From Emiliania huxleyi CCMP1516 (lineage: Eukaryota > Haptophyta > Isochrysidales > Noelaerhabdaceae), in the NCBI RefSeq assembly GCF_000372725.1, contig NW_005201298.1, positions 75,738 to 114,262 on the forward strand: a stretch of 38,525 nucleotides of DNA, given 5' to 3'. A model generated the notes under the pieces. It saw only the letters and a list, made by a program, of their open reading frames with translations. It had not been told where the DNA came from and did no database searches. How positions within the stretch are numbered: the stretch's first letter is position 1; each line of letters begins with the position of its first letter. The position numbers and the translations under genes are program-made. Below are positions 19,801 to 27,575 of the stretch, piece after piece.

Positions 19801-22168
19801 CATCGACAGTCTCTTCAACCTCTGAACCTTCACTCGCGCGGCAGAGTCGCTGCCACGCGCCTACTCCCATCGACAGTCTCTTCAACCTCTGAACCTTCAC
19901 TCGCGCGGCTGAGCCGCTGCCACGCGCCTACTCCCATCGACAGTCTCTTCAACCTCTGAACCTTCACTCGCGCGGCAGAGTCGCTGCCACGCGCCTACTC
20001 CCATCGACAGTCTCTTCAACCTCTGAACCTTCACTCGCGCGGCAGAGCCGCTGCCACGCGCCTACTCCCATCGACAGTCTCTTCAACCTCTGAACCTTCA
20101 CTCGCGCGGCAGAGCCGCTGCCACGCGCCTACTCCCATCGACAGTCTCTTCAACCTCTGAACCTTCACTCGCGCGGCAGAGTCGCTGCCACGCGCCTACT
20201 CCCATCGACAGTCTCTTCAGCCTCTGAACCTTCACTCGCGCGGCAGAGTCGCTGCCACGCGCCTACTCCCATCGACAGTCTCTTCAGCCTCTGAACCTTC
20301 ACTCGCGCGGCAGAGTCGCTGCCACGCGCCTACTCCCATCGACAGTCTCTTCAACCTCTGAACCTTCACTCGCGCGGCAGAGCCGCTGCCACGCGCGCCA
20401 GACGAGTCGCCCTTCCGCCAGAGAGAGCGGCGAGAGCGGGACCAGTAGACGCCGCGGCCGGAGCGGAGCGCGGCGCAGACGGACTCCGCCGTCGAGTAGA
20501 CGAGGCCTGAAGAATGAAGAATGCGGACCCCCTCTTGGTAACGAGCTCATTCATGGCTCGGGCCCCGTCGGCGAGGAGGCGAGGCCGAGGGCGACGCCGC
20601 CCTCCTCCTCCACCACCTATGGTGGTTGCACTCTTCCGCGTCGCAACCGCCTGTGACATCCGTACCGCCGCCCTCCTCCTCCACCGTTGAGAGCAAGCCA
20701 TCCGGCCGGTCGGACCGCACCGCCGCGGCCAGCGCCTGTGGACATGGCTGGGACATGTCGTGGACATGTCACGGACATGTCGTGGACGTATCGCGGACAT
20801 GTCGTGGGCGTGTCGTGGACATGTCGTGGGCGTGTCGTGGACATGCACATGTCGTGGACATGTCGCGGACGTGTCGCGGACGTGTCGTGCACATGTCGCG
20901 GGTGTGTCGTGGACCTGGCCGAGGGCATCTCGTGAGAGTGTGTGTGGTCTCCTCGTTGGAGCACCTATCCCCACACCGAACGTCTCGCGCATGCTCCCAC
21001 TCCTACCCCTCGTGCCACTGCCCCTCTCCCCTTCTCGCCATTGATACGCGCCTGTCCCGCGTCGATCAGCTCTTCTCCGCCCGCAGGCGCCTCCGCAACG
21101 TCCTCCGCCCGCCGCCAGAAGCCTACGTTGTGATGTGAAAACTGCGTTGAGACGACGCCGACGGGAGGGCGTGAAGACGGCAACTTGTGGCAGCGTACTC
21201 AGAGCACCGCGTGAGTACGGGTGGGGACGAAAGCAGCGAACACATCCGCATCCAGCGGCATACAGCCGAGTGCGTCTCCTCTCGAGTGCTGGTTGGGATG
21301 CATGAACACGTATTCCGCTTCTAGGGCCAGAGTCCGCCACTAACCGACGGCACCGGTGCGGCCGCGGGCGTCGGCGCCGCCACCCGCTCCGCCCGCCTCG
21401 GGAGGGGGCCGAGCGATGCCGGGGCCGCGAGGCCGAGGTTGAGGGCGTGGAGCTCGGCGAGCCTAACCAGTTGGGCTCGCACTGGTCGAACTTAATTAAA
21501 TTCGTCCCCAAAGTCCGAGGGCGAGGGCGTGCACGCTCGGCGCGCCGGGCCAGGGAGGGGGAGAGCGACGCTCCGGAGACCACGACCAGCAGCCGGTCCG
21601 TCGCCGCGAGGCTGGCCGACACCCGCTTCAGCAGCGCCGCGTCCGCCGCCGCGTCTGGAAGGAGGAGAAGGACGCCGGCGGCGGCGCCGACGGTGTGGGG
21701 CCGCTCGCACTCGCGGCAACCGGAGCCGGTCTTGGCGGCGAGAGACTCGAGTGCGAGAAGGAGCTGCTCAGACGTCGTCTCGGCTGCAGGAGAGAGGACG
21801 ACGAGCAGGCGCTCAGCGGGCAGCGCCGCGTCCTTGGCCGCCTGGCGCACTGCCGCGCACAGCTCCGCCGGAGGCGTCGCGGGGTCCGGAGTGAGCAGCG
21901 CGTACAGCGCTCCGGCATGAAGCCACTCCCGCGCCTTGGCCGCCTCGTCCAGCCGGAAGGGGCCGACCGCGCAGCCCGCGCTGCGCAAGAGCGCGACGCG
22001 GGCAGCCGACGGCGGCGAAGCGAGCTCGGCTTCGCTCAGCCAGCAGACGAGGCAGCTGCCGAGGCCGAGGCGGCGGAGCACCTCGTCGTCGCTCTCGCCG
22101 GCCGCCTCGCCCTTGATGAGAGGCGAGAGGGACTTCGTGCGGAGGTCAACCACTGGCCAGAGCACCAT
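16807..22168 (-). CDS. HIS4/HISN2-type phosphoribosyl-AMP cyclohydrolase / phosphoribosyl-ATP pyrophosphatase, 533 aa, 12 exons
   Basis: Bifunctional HisIE enzyme for steps 2 and 3 of histidine synthesis, with a fungal-HIS4-like N-terminal extension. Exons (minus): 22168-21546, 21462-21335, 21122-21052, 20735-20685, 20616-20586, 20506-20399, 18118-18017, 17929-17861, 17604-17528, 17445-17404, 17184-17062 and 16983-16807; all phases join. N-terminal region: MVLWPVVDLR onward. Cyclohydrolase: RSDRPDGLLSTV, GVYWSRSRRSLWRKGDSSG, VDSDGDALRFTVRQ, FCHRGTLTCWG. Pyrophosphatase: GSYTKRLFDDSTLLRSKL, EAADLLFFALVRCVAAGV, DVEAHLDARALKLARR. The C-terminus is Ala-rich. The Zn-ligand Cys usual in D-C-D is Ser here. 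Introns: 8 GC, 2 GT, 1 GA. One intron is 2280 nt of tandem intron units and two carry introner copies. At exon 9/10 a splice six bases later would keep two more residues (Val-Arg). Confidence 0.9.
17185..17403 (-). repeat. Histidine-gene intron 10 with exon-derived duplications
   Basis: GC-AG intron whose first 15 nt (GCCGCCGACCTCCTC) repeat at the start of the next exon; with AG the match is 17 nt. A further copy of the preceding exon end (ACATCGCCTCTGAGGCCGCC, minus strand) lies inside at about 17287-17307, and the middle is GTAATCTCGG 10-mers. It looks like a two-step duplication of the intron-exon border. Confidence 0.85.
17605..17860 (-). mobile_element. Introner-like element, copy B (histidine gene intron 8)
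   Basis: GC-AG intron. Minus strand: the duplicated target GCGCGGCG (exon copy GCTCGGCG), then CCCTAGAAGCGGAAT. A block of GTATCTCCCC-type 10-mers absent from the other copies follows, then CGCTCGAGACGACACGG, CGTACTCACGCGGTGCCAC and CGTCCTCCCGCCCTCATG, ending CACCGCAG. Alignable with copies A and C over most of its length, in the same orientation relative to splicing. Confidence 0.8.
18119..20398 (-). repeat. Giant intron of 34 tandem 67-bp intron units
   Basis: Histidine-gene intron 6. It is 2280 nt = 34 x 67 + 2. On the minus strand each unit starts GCGCGTGGCAGCGGCTCTG, a copy of the start of the downstream exon, and ends GATGGGAGTAG. Every unit is therefore itself a GC...AG intron bounded by the same exon-derived sequence. 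The units are almost identical, with only scattered recurrent single-base variants (such as CAG/CTG), which implies recent expansion or homogenisation. The frame (LWRKGDSSG joined to AWQRLCRVAVDSDGD) is restored only if the whole array is removed, in one step or unit by unit. Confidence 0.95.
20736..21051 (-). repeat. Histidine-gene intron 3 with 11-bp GTCCACGACA repeats
   Basis: GC-AG intron (AG then GCG at both ends). The half nearest the acceptor is about 16 units of an 11-mer family (GGACATGTCGT on the plus strand). The same family lies next to the acceptors of FHA-PARP (14230-14294) and BRCT-GNAT (11353-11417). Confidence 0.85.
21123..21334 (-). mobile_element. Introner-like element, copy C (histidine gene intron 2)
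   Basis: GA-AG intron. Minus strand: the duplicated target GACTCTGGC (exon copy GCTTCTGGC), then CCTAGAAGCGGAATACG, GCATCCCAACCAGCACTCG, CGTACTCACGCGGTGCTCTG and an ACGTAG end. Copy A shares GCATCCCAGCCAGCGCTCG at the same place. Removing 21334-21123 keeps the frame exactly (SVSG joined to GFWRRAED). Confidence 0.8.
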
Positions 22169-22615
22169 TCGGCGCGTGGTCCACCTCGCTATCGGCTCGG
22201 TGCTCGCGGCAGATCGGCGGGCTCCGAAGGTTTTCTTTTTGCAAAGGATGCTAGAATTCGTTGTCCGAGCCTGGCTGTTCTTCACCTTCCTAACTGGAGC
22301 ACTTGAGCACTGGATAGGGTCGATTCCGCATGGTACGGGACCCCTCGATCGTCTCGCCCTCCCTCACTGGTGTGTTCATTGGGGGGGTCATAACAAACAC
22401 GGTACAGGATCGAGGTGCACGCTGCTGAAGCAGTGTCGTCCCCTCTCTCCCCAACGGCGATGGCGGTGTGACCGATCGAGCTACAAGAGGAGCTTGTTCA
22501 GCAGGATCTGGGATAGTCTGGCGCACTACCTCACTGGGCCTGAGACCGCCGAGACAGCATCCCATCACCCCTCCGGGCTTAGCTAACTAACTAAATAAAG
22601 CGCACTGCTTACCAT
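22169..22615. other. 5' flank of the histidine gene
   Basis: Contains the histidine-gene promoter region by position. A plus-strand open stretch (from about 22250, LEFVVRAWLFFTFLTGALEHW) is hydrophobic but unsupported. Confidence 0.4.
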
Positions 22616-22720
22616 GTGCGCTCGTGGATGGAGTCGCCCCGCTGCAAGGACGACATCATCATTGACGACGACATCGAGTGCATGTACAACGCCACATGCC
22701 GCGTGGCGATGTTCAAGGCG
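22616..22720 (+). other. Possible isolated exon of an unknown gene
   Basis: A short plus-strand stretch reads convincingly as protein (RSWMESPRCKDDIIIDDDIE, then CMYNATCRVAMFKALF) before turning into low-complexity sequence. A GT donor (GTGAGTGG) exists near 22849. No partner exon was found; it may be a gene fragment. Confidence 0.35.
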
Positions 22721-23188
22721 CTATTTTGCCTGCCCCCTGCCCGCCCTTACCGATGTCTGCACCTCGGGCTCGGAGCGCTTGCCTCCCGGAGTGCAACTAC
22801 CCGCCGCCCTCGCCGCCCCCGCCCTCGCCGCCAGAATTCGTGATGGCGTGAGTGGAGTGGGGAAGACAAGCAGGGGAAGTCGGAAGACAATACCCCTAGT
22901 TCAAGAAAAAGAATTAAACCACGAAACAGAAAAAGAAAGCACCTCGCTGTCGTATTGCCGCTGTCGTAAACTCGGTGTGGACCCTGTCCTCCTCCCCTAC
23001 CCCTCATTTGGGTTGGGTCTGTTTTCTTCCTCTCTTTTTTCGTAAACTCGAACGAGAAGCTGAGGCCTGTAATTACCGAACTAAAAAGTAAAACTTCCAC
23101 TCCGAACGTACTGTATTTCCGTTAGCAAATGACAGCTGGATTCGTTAAACGCATTCGTATTCTGTTGGAGCCACCTACCCACGCTCTT
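22721..23188. other. Intergenic; no gene recognised
   Basis: Holds A-rich and pyrimidine-rich tracts and the probable 3' UTR of the minus-strand gene at 23189. Confidence 0.4.
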
Positions 23189-24280
23189 TTACGGATCTTG
23201 TTTCTCCTGGCACGGACGCTCGAATGCATCAAAGTCCGACTCTGACAGGTTCAGCCCAAGCAGCCTCGCCTTGTTCATATCTACGTGTGCACGGGCGAGC
23301 CCGAGTTGTCGCAGAGCGATGCCAAACTGAAACTCCACCTTTGCGTACTTGGGATCATTCGTCGCGGTCTCGAACACGCGGTCGTACTGAAGATGCAGAT
23401 GATCCACAAGGGCATCCATGTTCGTCGGATCACCAAAGAAGCAATTGTCGTCTTCTACGCCGCCATCCCAAGCAGTCGAGCGACACGCACTGATTCCTTT
23501 CGGCACCCACGCGAGGGCTCCGAGGCATGGCCACAAGGTGTCGACGGGTTCGTGCAAAACTGTCGCGTCAGGGCGAAAGCGCATGGCCAAGGAGTAGCGT
23601 CTCCCCGACTCGCGACGCAGCACGGCGGCTCCGCGCATGCCTGCAATGTTGTTGCGAAAGCCGCGCAGCTTCGCCGCCCCCCAGTTATAGCCAGTGAAAG
23701 TGAAGGTCCGGTTCTCGTCTTCGGTGTGCACATAGCCACGGAGCATCGACGCGATCGGCTTTGTCTGCGCCACGATGGTCTTAAAGCACGCGAGGCTGCT
23801 CTGCATGAGCTCCGGACGCCTCGCCCCCCCCCCGCCCCCCCTGCCCTTCCAGCTTGGTGTATTCGGCGCGATTTCGTCCCATGTGTGCAAGTACAGGTCG
23901 CATATCGCAAAGTTCTTGCGGCATGCCCTGAGGTGGGCAACGAGGTGCCGGTATTCGCAGACACCATGTCGCCCCACATGTCCCGAAACCTGCAGCGCGA
24001 TTGACAGGTTTGACCGTAATTGCGCTGGTCGCTGTGCTTGGGCTGCGATCCTGGCCGTGCTTGGGCGATCCTGGCGATCACAACTGCAGCTGTAAAACGA
24101 CTGACCAGGAGGGAAGCCGCATCGCACCTTGTGCGTGTCGCCCTCGTTGCAGCGAAACACACCGCGACATTTTGCAGTCCACAGCGCGCCGCTCTCTGCA
24201 TCACAGCCAAAGCTGATGTTGCGGATGCATCTCGCCCAGGACGACTGCGTGACCAGCGAGGGAACCGTGCACGATCCCAT
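23189..24280 (-). CDS. Glycosyltransferase-like protein, 363 aa, single exon
   Basis: The uninterrupted ORF has strong coding character. After a Cys-containing N-terminal part come LSIALQVSGHVGRHG and FAICDLYLHTWDEI, with the pattern seen at the start of protist and viral glycosyltransferase-like families. Then follow TFTGYNWGAAKLRGFRNN, SLAMRFRPDATVL (an M-R-x-R-P-D motif) and DDNCFFGDPTNMDALVDHL. The R-P-D and D-x-x-F-F-G motifs are consistent with a nucleotide-sugar transferase, but no catalytic assignment is certain. No signal anchor is visible after ATG 24280. A poly-Gly tract (from a C homopolymer at about 23827-23842) interrupts the middle and may be a length-variable site. It diverges from the 2OG-oxygenase gene. 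Confidence 0.65.
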   Translation of the reverse strand: MGSCTVPSLVTQSSWARCIRNISFGCDAESGALWTAKCRGVFRCNEGDTHKVRCGFPPGQSFYSCSCDRQDRPSTARIAAQAQRPAQLRSNLSIALQVSGHVGRHGVCEYRHLVAHLRACRKNFAICDLYLHTWDEIAPNTPSWKGRGGGGGARRPELMQSSLACFKTIVAQTKPIASMLRGYVHTEDENRTFTFTGYNWGAAKLRGFRNNIAGMRGAAVLRRESGRRYSLAMRFRPDATVLHEPVDTLWPCLGALAWVPKGISACRSTAWDGGVEDDNCFFGDPTNMDALVDHLHLQYDRVFETATNDPKYAKVEFQFGIALRQLGLARAHVDMNKARLLGLNLSESDFDAFERPCQEKQDP

Positions 24281-24514
24281 CCTTGTGGCGAGAGTTCTGA
24301 CCTACAAACGAGCGCGCACACACCACCCCAACACACACGAGAGATCAAAAAGAGAATTAAAAAAAAAGGAAATTCTTGATTGCCGAATCAGCATGTCACT
24401 CGTCGTCTCTCTGCTCCTCGCTCGGCCGGGCGGCGACTCGGGTGGTGCAGAGGCGCCGCCGCTGCGCGTGCGTGCGCACGAGGCGGCGCTGGAGCACGCC
24501 CAGCGGACGACACG
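24281..24514. promoter_or_regulatory. Divergent upstream region (23189 and 24515 genes)
   Basis: The 234-bp spacer carries an A-rich tract (AAAAAGAGAATTAAAAAAAA region, 24348-24368) that stands out in GC-rich surroundings. Bidirectional promoter inferred from layout only. Confidence 0.4.
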
Positions 24515-25912
24515 ATGCCGGCTCTCATCGACATTGTCGACGTGGAGGACGAAGGCGACTGGCAGGTCGTGCGAGACTTCGCGGCGGCGCACGGCCAGCT
24601 CGAAGCCCTTAACGCCTTCCTCGAGTACGCGAAGGATGCGGTGCAGCACGCCGAGGACCTCGTGGGGCCCGAGAGCCTCGAAGGGATCGCGCGGGAAACG
24701 AAGAGGAAGCTGCTCCGTTTCGAAGGACGACCGGAACTTGAGGAACTCGCGATGCAACTAGCACGGCAGGTGCTACCGCACGTCGGCCTGGAGGGCAGGC
24801 CGGTCGGCGTCACAAGAGGCGACGGCAGCGTTGCGGGGGTCAGCCTGATCGTAACCTTGCCAGGGGCGGAGCGACAGCCGTCCCACTTGGACGCGAACGT
24901 CGAAGACGTCTACTCCGTGATCGTGCCCCTCAGCCAGAGGCGGCTGCACGTCGTATCGCGGCAAGAACCGATCGTGCTCGGGCCGGGCGACGCCCTCGTC
25001 TTCAAAGCGAACGAGCTGTGCCATGGCGGCGACGGCCTCGGACAGGGCGAAGACATGAGGTGCGCGCTCTTCTTCTACGTGGGACACGGCGTGACGGAGG
25101 ACGTCGTCGACCAAAGCTTCGAGTGCGAGTGGAGGTCGATGAAGCAGTGGGCGCAGGCCCTGCCCATGGAGGGGTTGGTGGCGGCGCTGCGGAAGCACGA
25201 GGTCGAGAAGGTGGGCGAGGTCGTCGCCGAGCTACATGGCCGCTTGCTCGCGGAGGACGCGGCGCAGCGGCCCAGGCTCGAGGCGGAGGCTGCGGCGACG
25301 GTCTTGCGCGGCCTCAGGAAGGTGGCGGGGCGAGTAACGTCGCCTTCGGTGCTAGCTGAGGTAGGGGCGGGGAGGTGGCCACCCGGGGCGCCCCTCATGC
25401 TGTACAGCGCGCGGCTAGCGGTGGCGGTCGCGGATAAGCTCGACCGCGGCACCACGGGCGTCGAGGAGCTGATGCGCGACATCGTGCACGCGCTGGCGCA
25501 GGCGCTCCGCCCCATGACGGAAGGAGCCCTCCACGTCGTGCGCCTGGGGGACGGCAGCGAGAAGCTCAAGGTGCGGCCCGCCCGGATGATGACGTGTGAC
25601 GCCATCGCCGGCCTCCTCGAGTGGGGGCGACTGCGCATGCCGGACCTGGCGAAGGACGTTGACGGGCCGCTCGTGCACTTGGTGGGGTACTACCTGTGGA
25701 CGGTGGACAGCATCCCCGCGGTCGAGGAGTACGCGCGGCATCGGGAGGCGGCCGTTCGCGGTATCTGGGACATGCAACTCGATATGATGTATCTTATTCC
25801 GGGGCCCGTGTGCGGGGAGCGAACCTTAGCGACCGCCCAGAAGCTTTCTGAGCGACCCAATCGGGCCGGGATCATCAGCATATGTCCCCTCCACAACATC
25901 TTGGGCGTTTGA
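24515..25912 (+). CDS. 2OG-Fe(II) oxygenase-like protein, 465 aa, single exon
   Basis: The central region has the layout of a prolyl-hydroxylase-type double-stranded beta-helix: GVSLIVTLPGAERQPSHLDA with the H-x-D iron ligands, then IVLGPGDALVFKANELCHGG (distal His) and MRCALFFYVG (Arg for 2-oxoglutarate). An N-terminal helical part (about residues 1-95) and a long C-terminal helical part (about 215-465, for example GVEELMRDIVHALAQAL) flank it. Substrate unknown. The start at ATG 24515 is the first Met of the well-composed frame; the frame is open farther upstream (to 24380) but that part looks non-coding. No intron is visible. Confidence 0.68.
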   Translation: MPALIDIVDVEDEGDWQVVRDFAAAHGQLEALNAFLEYAKDAVQHAEDLVGPESLEGIARETKRKLLRFEGRPELEELAMQLARQVLPHVGLEGRPVGVTRGDGSVAGVSLIVTLPGAERQPSHLDANVEDVYSVIVPLSQRRLHVVSRQEPIVLGPGDALVFKANELCHGGDGLGQGEDMRCALFFYVGHGVTEDVVDQSFECEWRSMKQWAQALPMEGLVAALRKHEVEKVGEVVAELHGRLLAEDAAQRPRLEAEAAATVLRGLRKVAGRVTSPSVLAEVGAGRWPPGAPLMLYSARLAVAVADKLDRGTTGVEELMRDIVHALAQALRPMTEGALHVVRLGDGSEKLKVRPARMMTCDAIAGLLEWGRLRMPDLAKDVDGPLVHLVGYYLWTVDSIPAVEEYARHREAAVRGIWDMQLDMMYLIPGPVCGERTLATAQKLSERPNRAGIISICPLHNILGV

Positions 25913-26910
25913 GCGGTATTTGAGGACCACCGCCACTCTGAAGTTCGGCCGGGTGGTCTGCAGACCCCCCCCCCCGGAGCAGCAGAGGCTCCGTGGGGTT
26001 GAAAAGTCGACGCTGGGAGTCGCACTCGTCAAACCGTCTCGCAACACCACGCGGTCCGCACGTACCGCCCACATCCCCTCCACCACTGAGAAGGCGCAGA
26101 TCGACCGCCGGGCCGCGTAGCCGTCGTTAAGGAGCGGTTTTTGGAGCCGTACGAAGAGGTCCCAGACGGGCGAAGATGCGGTTTTTCGACGACCACACGC
26201 GATGTGGTGTCTGCTTTTTGCTAAAAACGGGCCGCCTAGTGCAGCATCACTAGTACAACACGCAACCACACTGAGAGCTCCACACTAGCCGGTATAGGCG
26301 AGCCCCGGCGGCCTCACCGTCGCCGCTCGCGGCGGAGCCGACGGCGGAGCCACGGGCCGGTGCGACCTTTTGGGGGGGCATGAGCTCGCCAGGACGTCAC
26401 CGATGGCTCGGCGCGCCTCTTCCCGCCAGCGCGGGACGGCCTGCCTACAGGAGGGAGGGGGGGGAGACGGAACTGAGCCCTAGGTTCGTGATCCTATGGC
26501 CGGCAAGGGCTGGGAGAGGGGCGGCAAGCGACGGGCGGGTGAGCGACCTTTTGAGCGCCCATGCAACGGTGGCATAAAGTGAATGATACACCGTCGCACG
26601 TGTGCTGATTCTAGATCGCACGCAGTGGCATATCACTTGGGTAGGACCGCAGCGCGCGTGTGAGAGGTCGAGGTCGTCGTGTTCTCTGCGCTTTGTTTCT
26701 CTGTTCTACCGGAACATGGTCGTGGGGCATGGGCCCTACTGCGAGGAGGGAGAGGGAGGCGAGGGGGGGGGAGAGGGGGGGGGGAGGGGAGTGTGAGGGG
26801 TACGGGGGCGAGGGCATGGAGGGGGAGAGGAAGAGCAAGGGCGAGAGGGGGCAGGGGACGGGTCGATGGCATACTAGGGGGGGCAGGGTGGTGGGCGGCG
26901 ATCGCCGCAT
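25913..26910. other. Intergenic; no supported gene
   Basis: Contains two homopolymer tracts (C at about 25966, G-rich at 26755-26790) and a minus-strand ORF (26269-25826) that overlaps the previous gene's end. The latter has some protein-like stretches but no recognisable domain. Confidence 0.4.
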
Positions 26911-27210
26911 ACCGTCCTATGGACAAGGACGTCGACGTGCATGCCAGCTGCTGTTGTTCGAGTCGTTCGGTGGGTTCGGCGGAAGGGGGTCGGCGAGATC
27001 CGCTCTGGAGGGCGGCGAACGCGCTGCAGAACAAGCTGACGCGGGCCCAGTACCTCGATGAGGTGACTTGGACCACCAAGAGCTGGGTGGGGCTGCAGAA
27101 GCAGCGCATCTCAGTCGTAAGGTTCTTCACACGGCCATCGCAGAGCAGATTGTGGATGAGCTTGCCTGGGCGGCGAGGGCGGTCGAGTGCACGGAGCTAA
27201 GTGCCTCGCC
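26911..27210 (+). pseudogene. Frameshifted fragment of an unknown protein
   Basis: One frame reads WRAANALQNKLTRAQYLDEV, then TWTTKSWVGLQKQRISV (to about 27120). The next protein-like stretch, VLHTAIAEQIVDELAWAARA (27125-27195), is one base out of frame with no room for an intron. This looks like a single-base frameshift in a decayed or mis-assembled gene. Family unknown. Confidence 0.4.
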
Positions 27211-27405
27211 GTCCTCGCCGGCGGGAGTCGCTTCTAGGCGGCTCCCGTGGTGTACCTGTGTTAGTGCCAGTGCGCGCCAGTCCCGTGCCTAGTGTCGTGC
27301 GGGGGAGTTTTTGTAAAATTCTCTTTTCGGTGGTGGGGATGTCGGGGTGGGGAGTGGGTCTGGGTGGGCGCCGGAGTGGGAGTAGTGTGACTGCTCCTGT
27401 GGTGC

Positions 27406-27435
27406 GGGCGACGGCTTCTGAGGAAGCCGTCGCCC
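27406..27435. repeat. Perfect 13-bp inverted repeat with 4-nt loop
   Basis: Arms GGGCGACGGCTTC and GAAGCCGTCGCCC around TGAG. Very stable if transcribed, and close to TGTAAA-type motifs (27313, 27485, 27560). Function unknown. Confidence 0.85.
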
Positions 27436-27575
27436 GGCGCGCCTCGCCTATCGCGCGAATCGTGTCGTGCGACCGCCTTTTGTTGTAAACTAAGGTAGGT
27501 AGGTAGAAAGGTGAAGAAAACAACAGCCAGGCTCGGACTGGACACCAACGCGATTTTCTTGTAAACTAAAAGGAG

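Noticed and set aside
18119..20398. CRISPR-like regular array
   Set aside because: The repeats are contiguous with no unique spacers, and the unit contains exon-derived and splice-site sequence of the host gene in a eukaryotic context.
21447..21920. Plus-strand ORFs opposite histidine exon 1
   Set aside because: Antisense to a recognised, frame-consistent gene; no domains.
22250..22586. Hydrophobic plus-strand ORF
   Set aside because: One hydrophobic stretch only; no start context, domain or splice support, and it overlaps the histidine-gene promoter region.
25075..25638. Minus-strand ORF inside the 2OG-oxygenase gene
   Set aside because: Shadow frame of a gene with recognisable iron-binding motifs on the plus strand.
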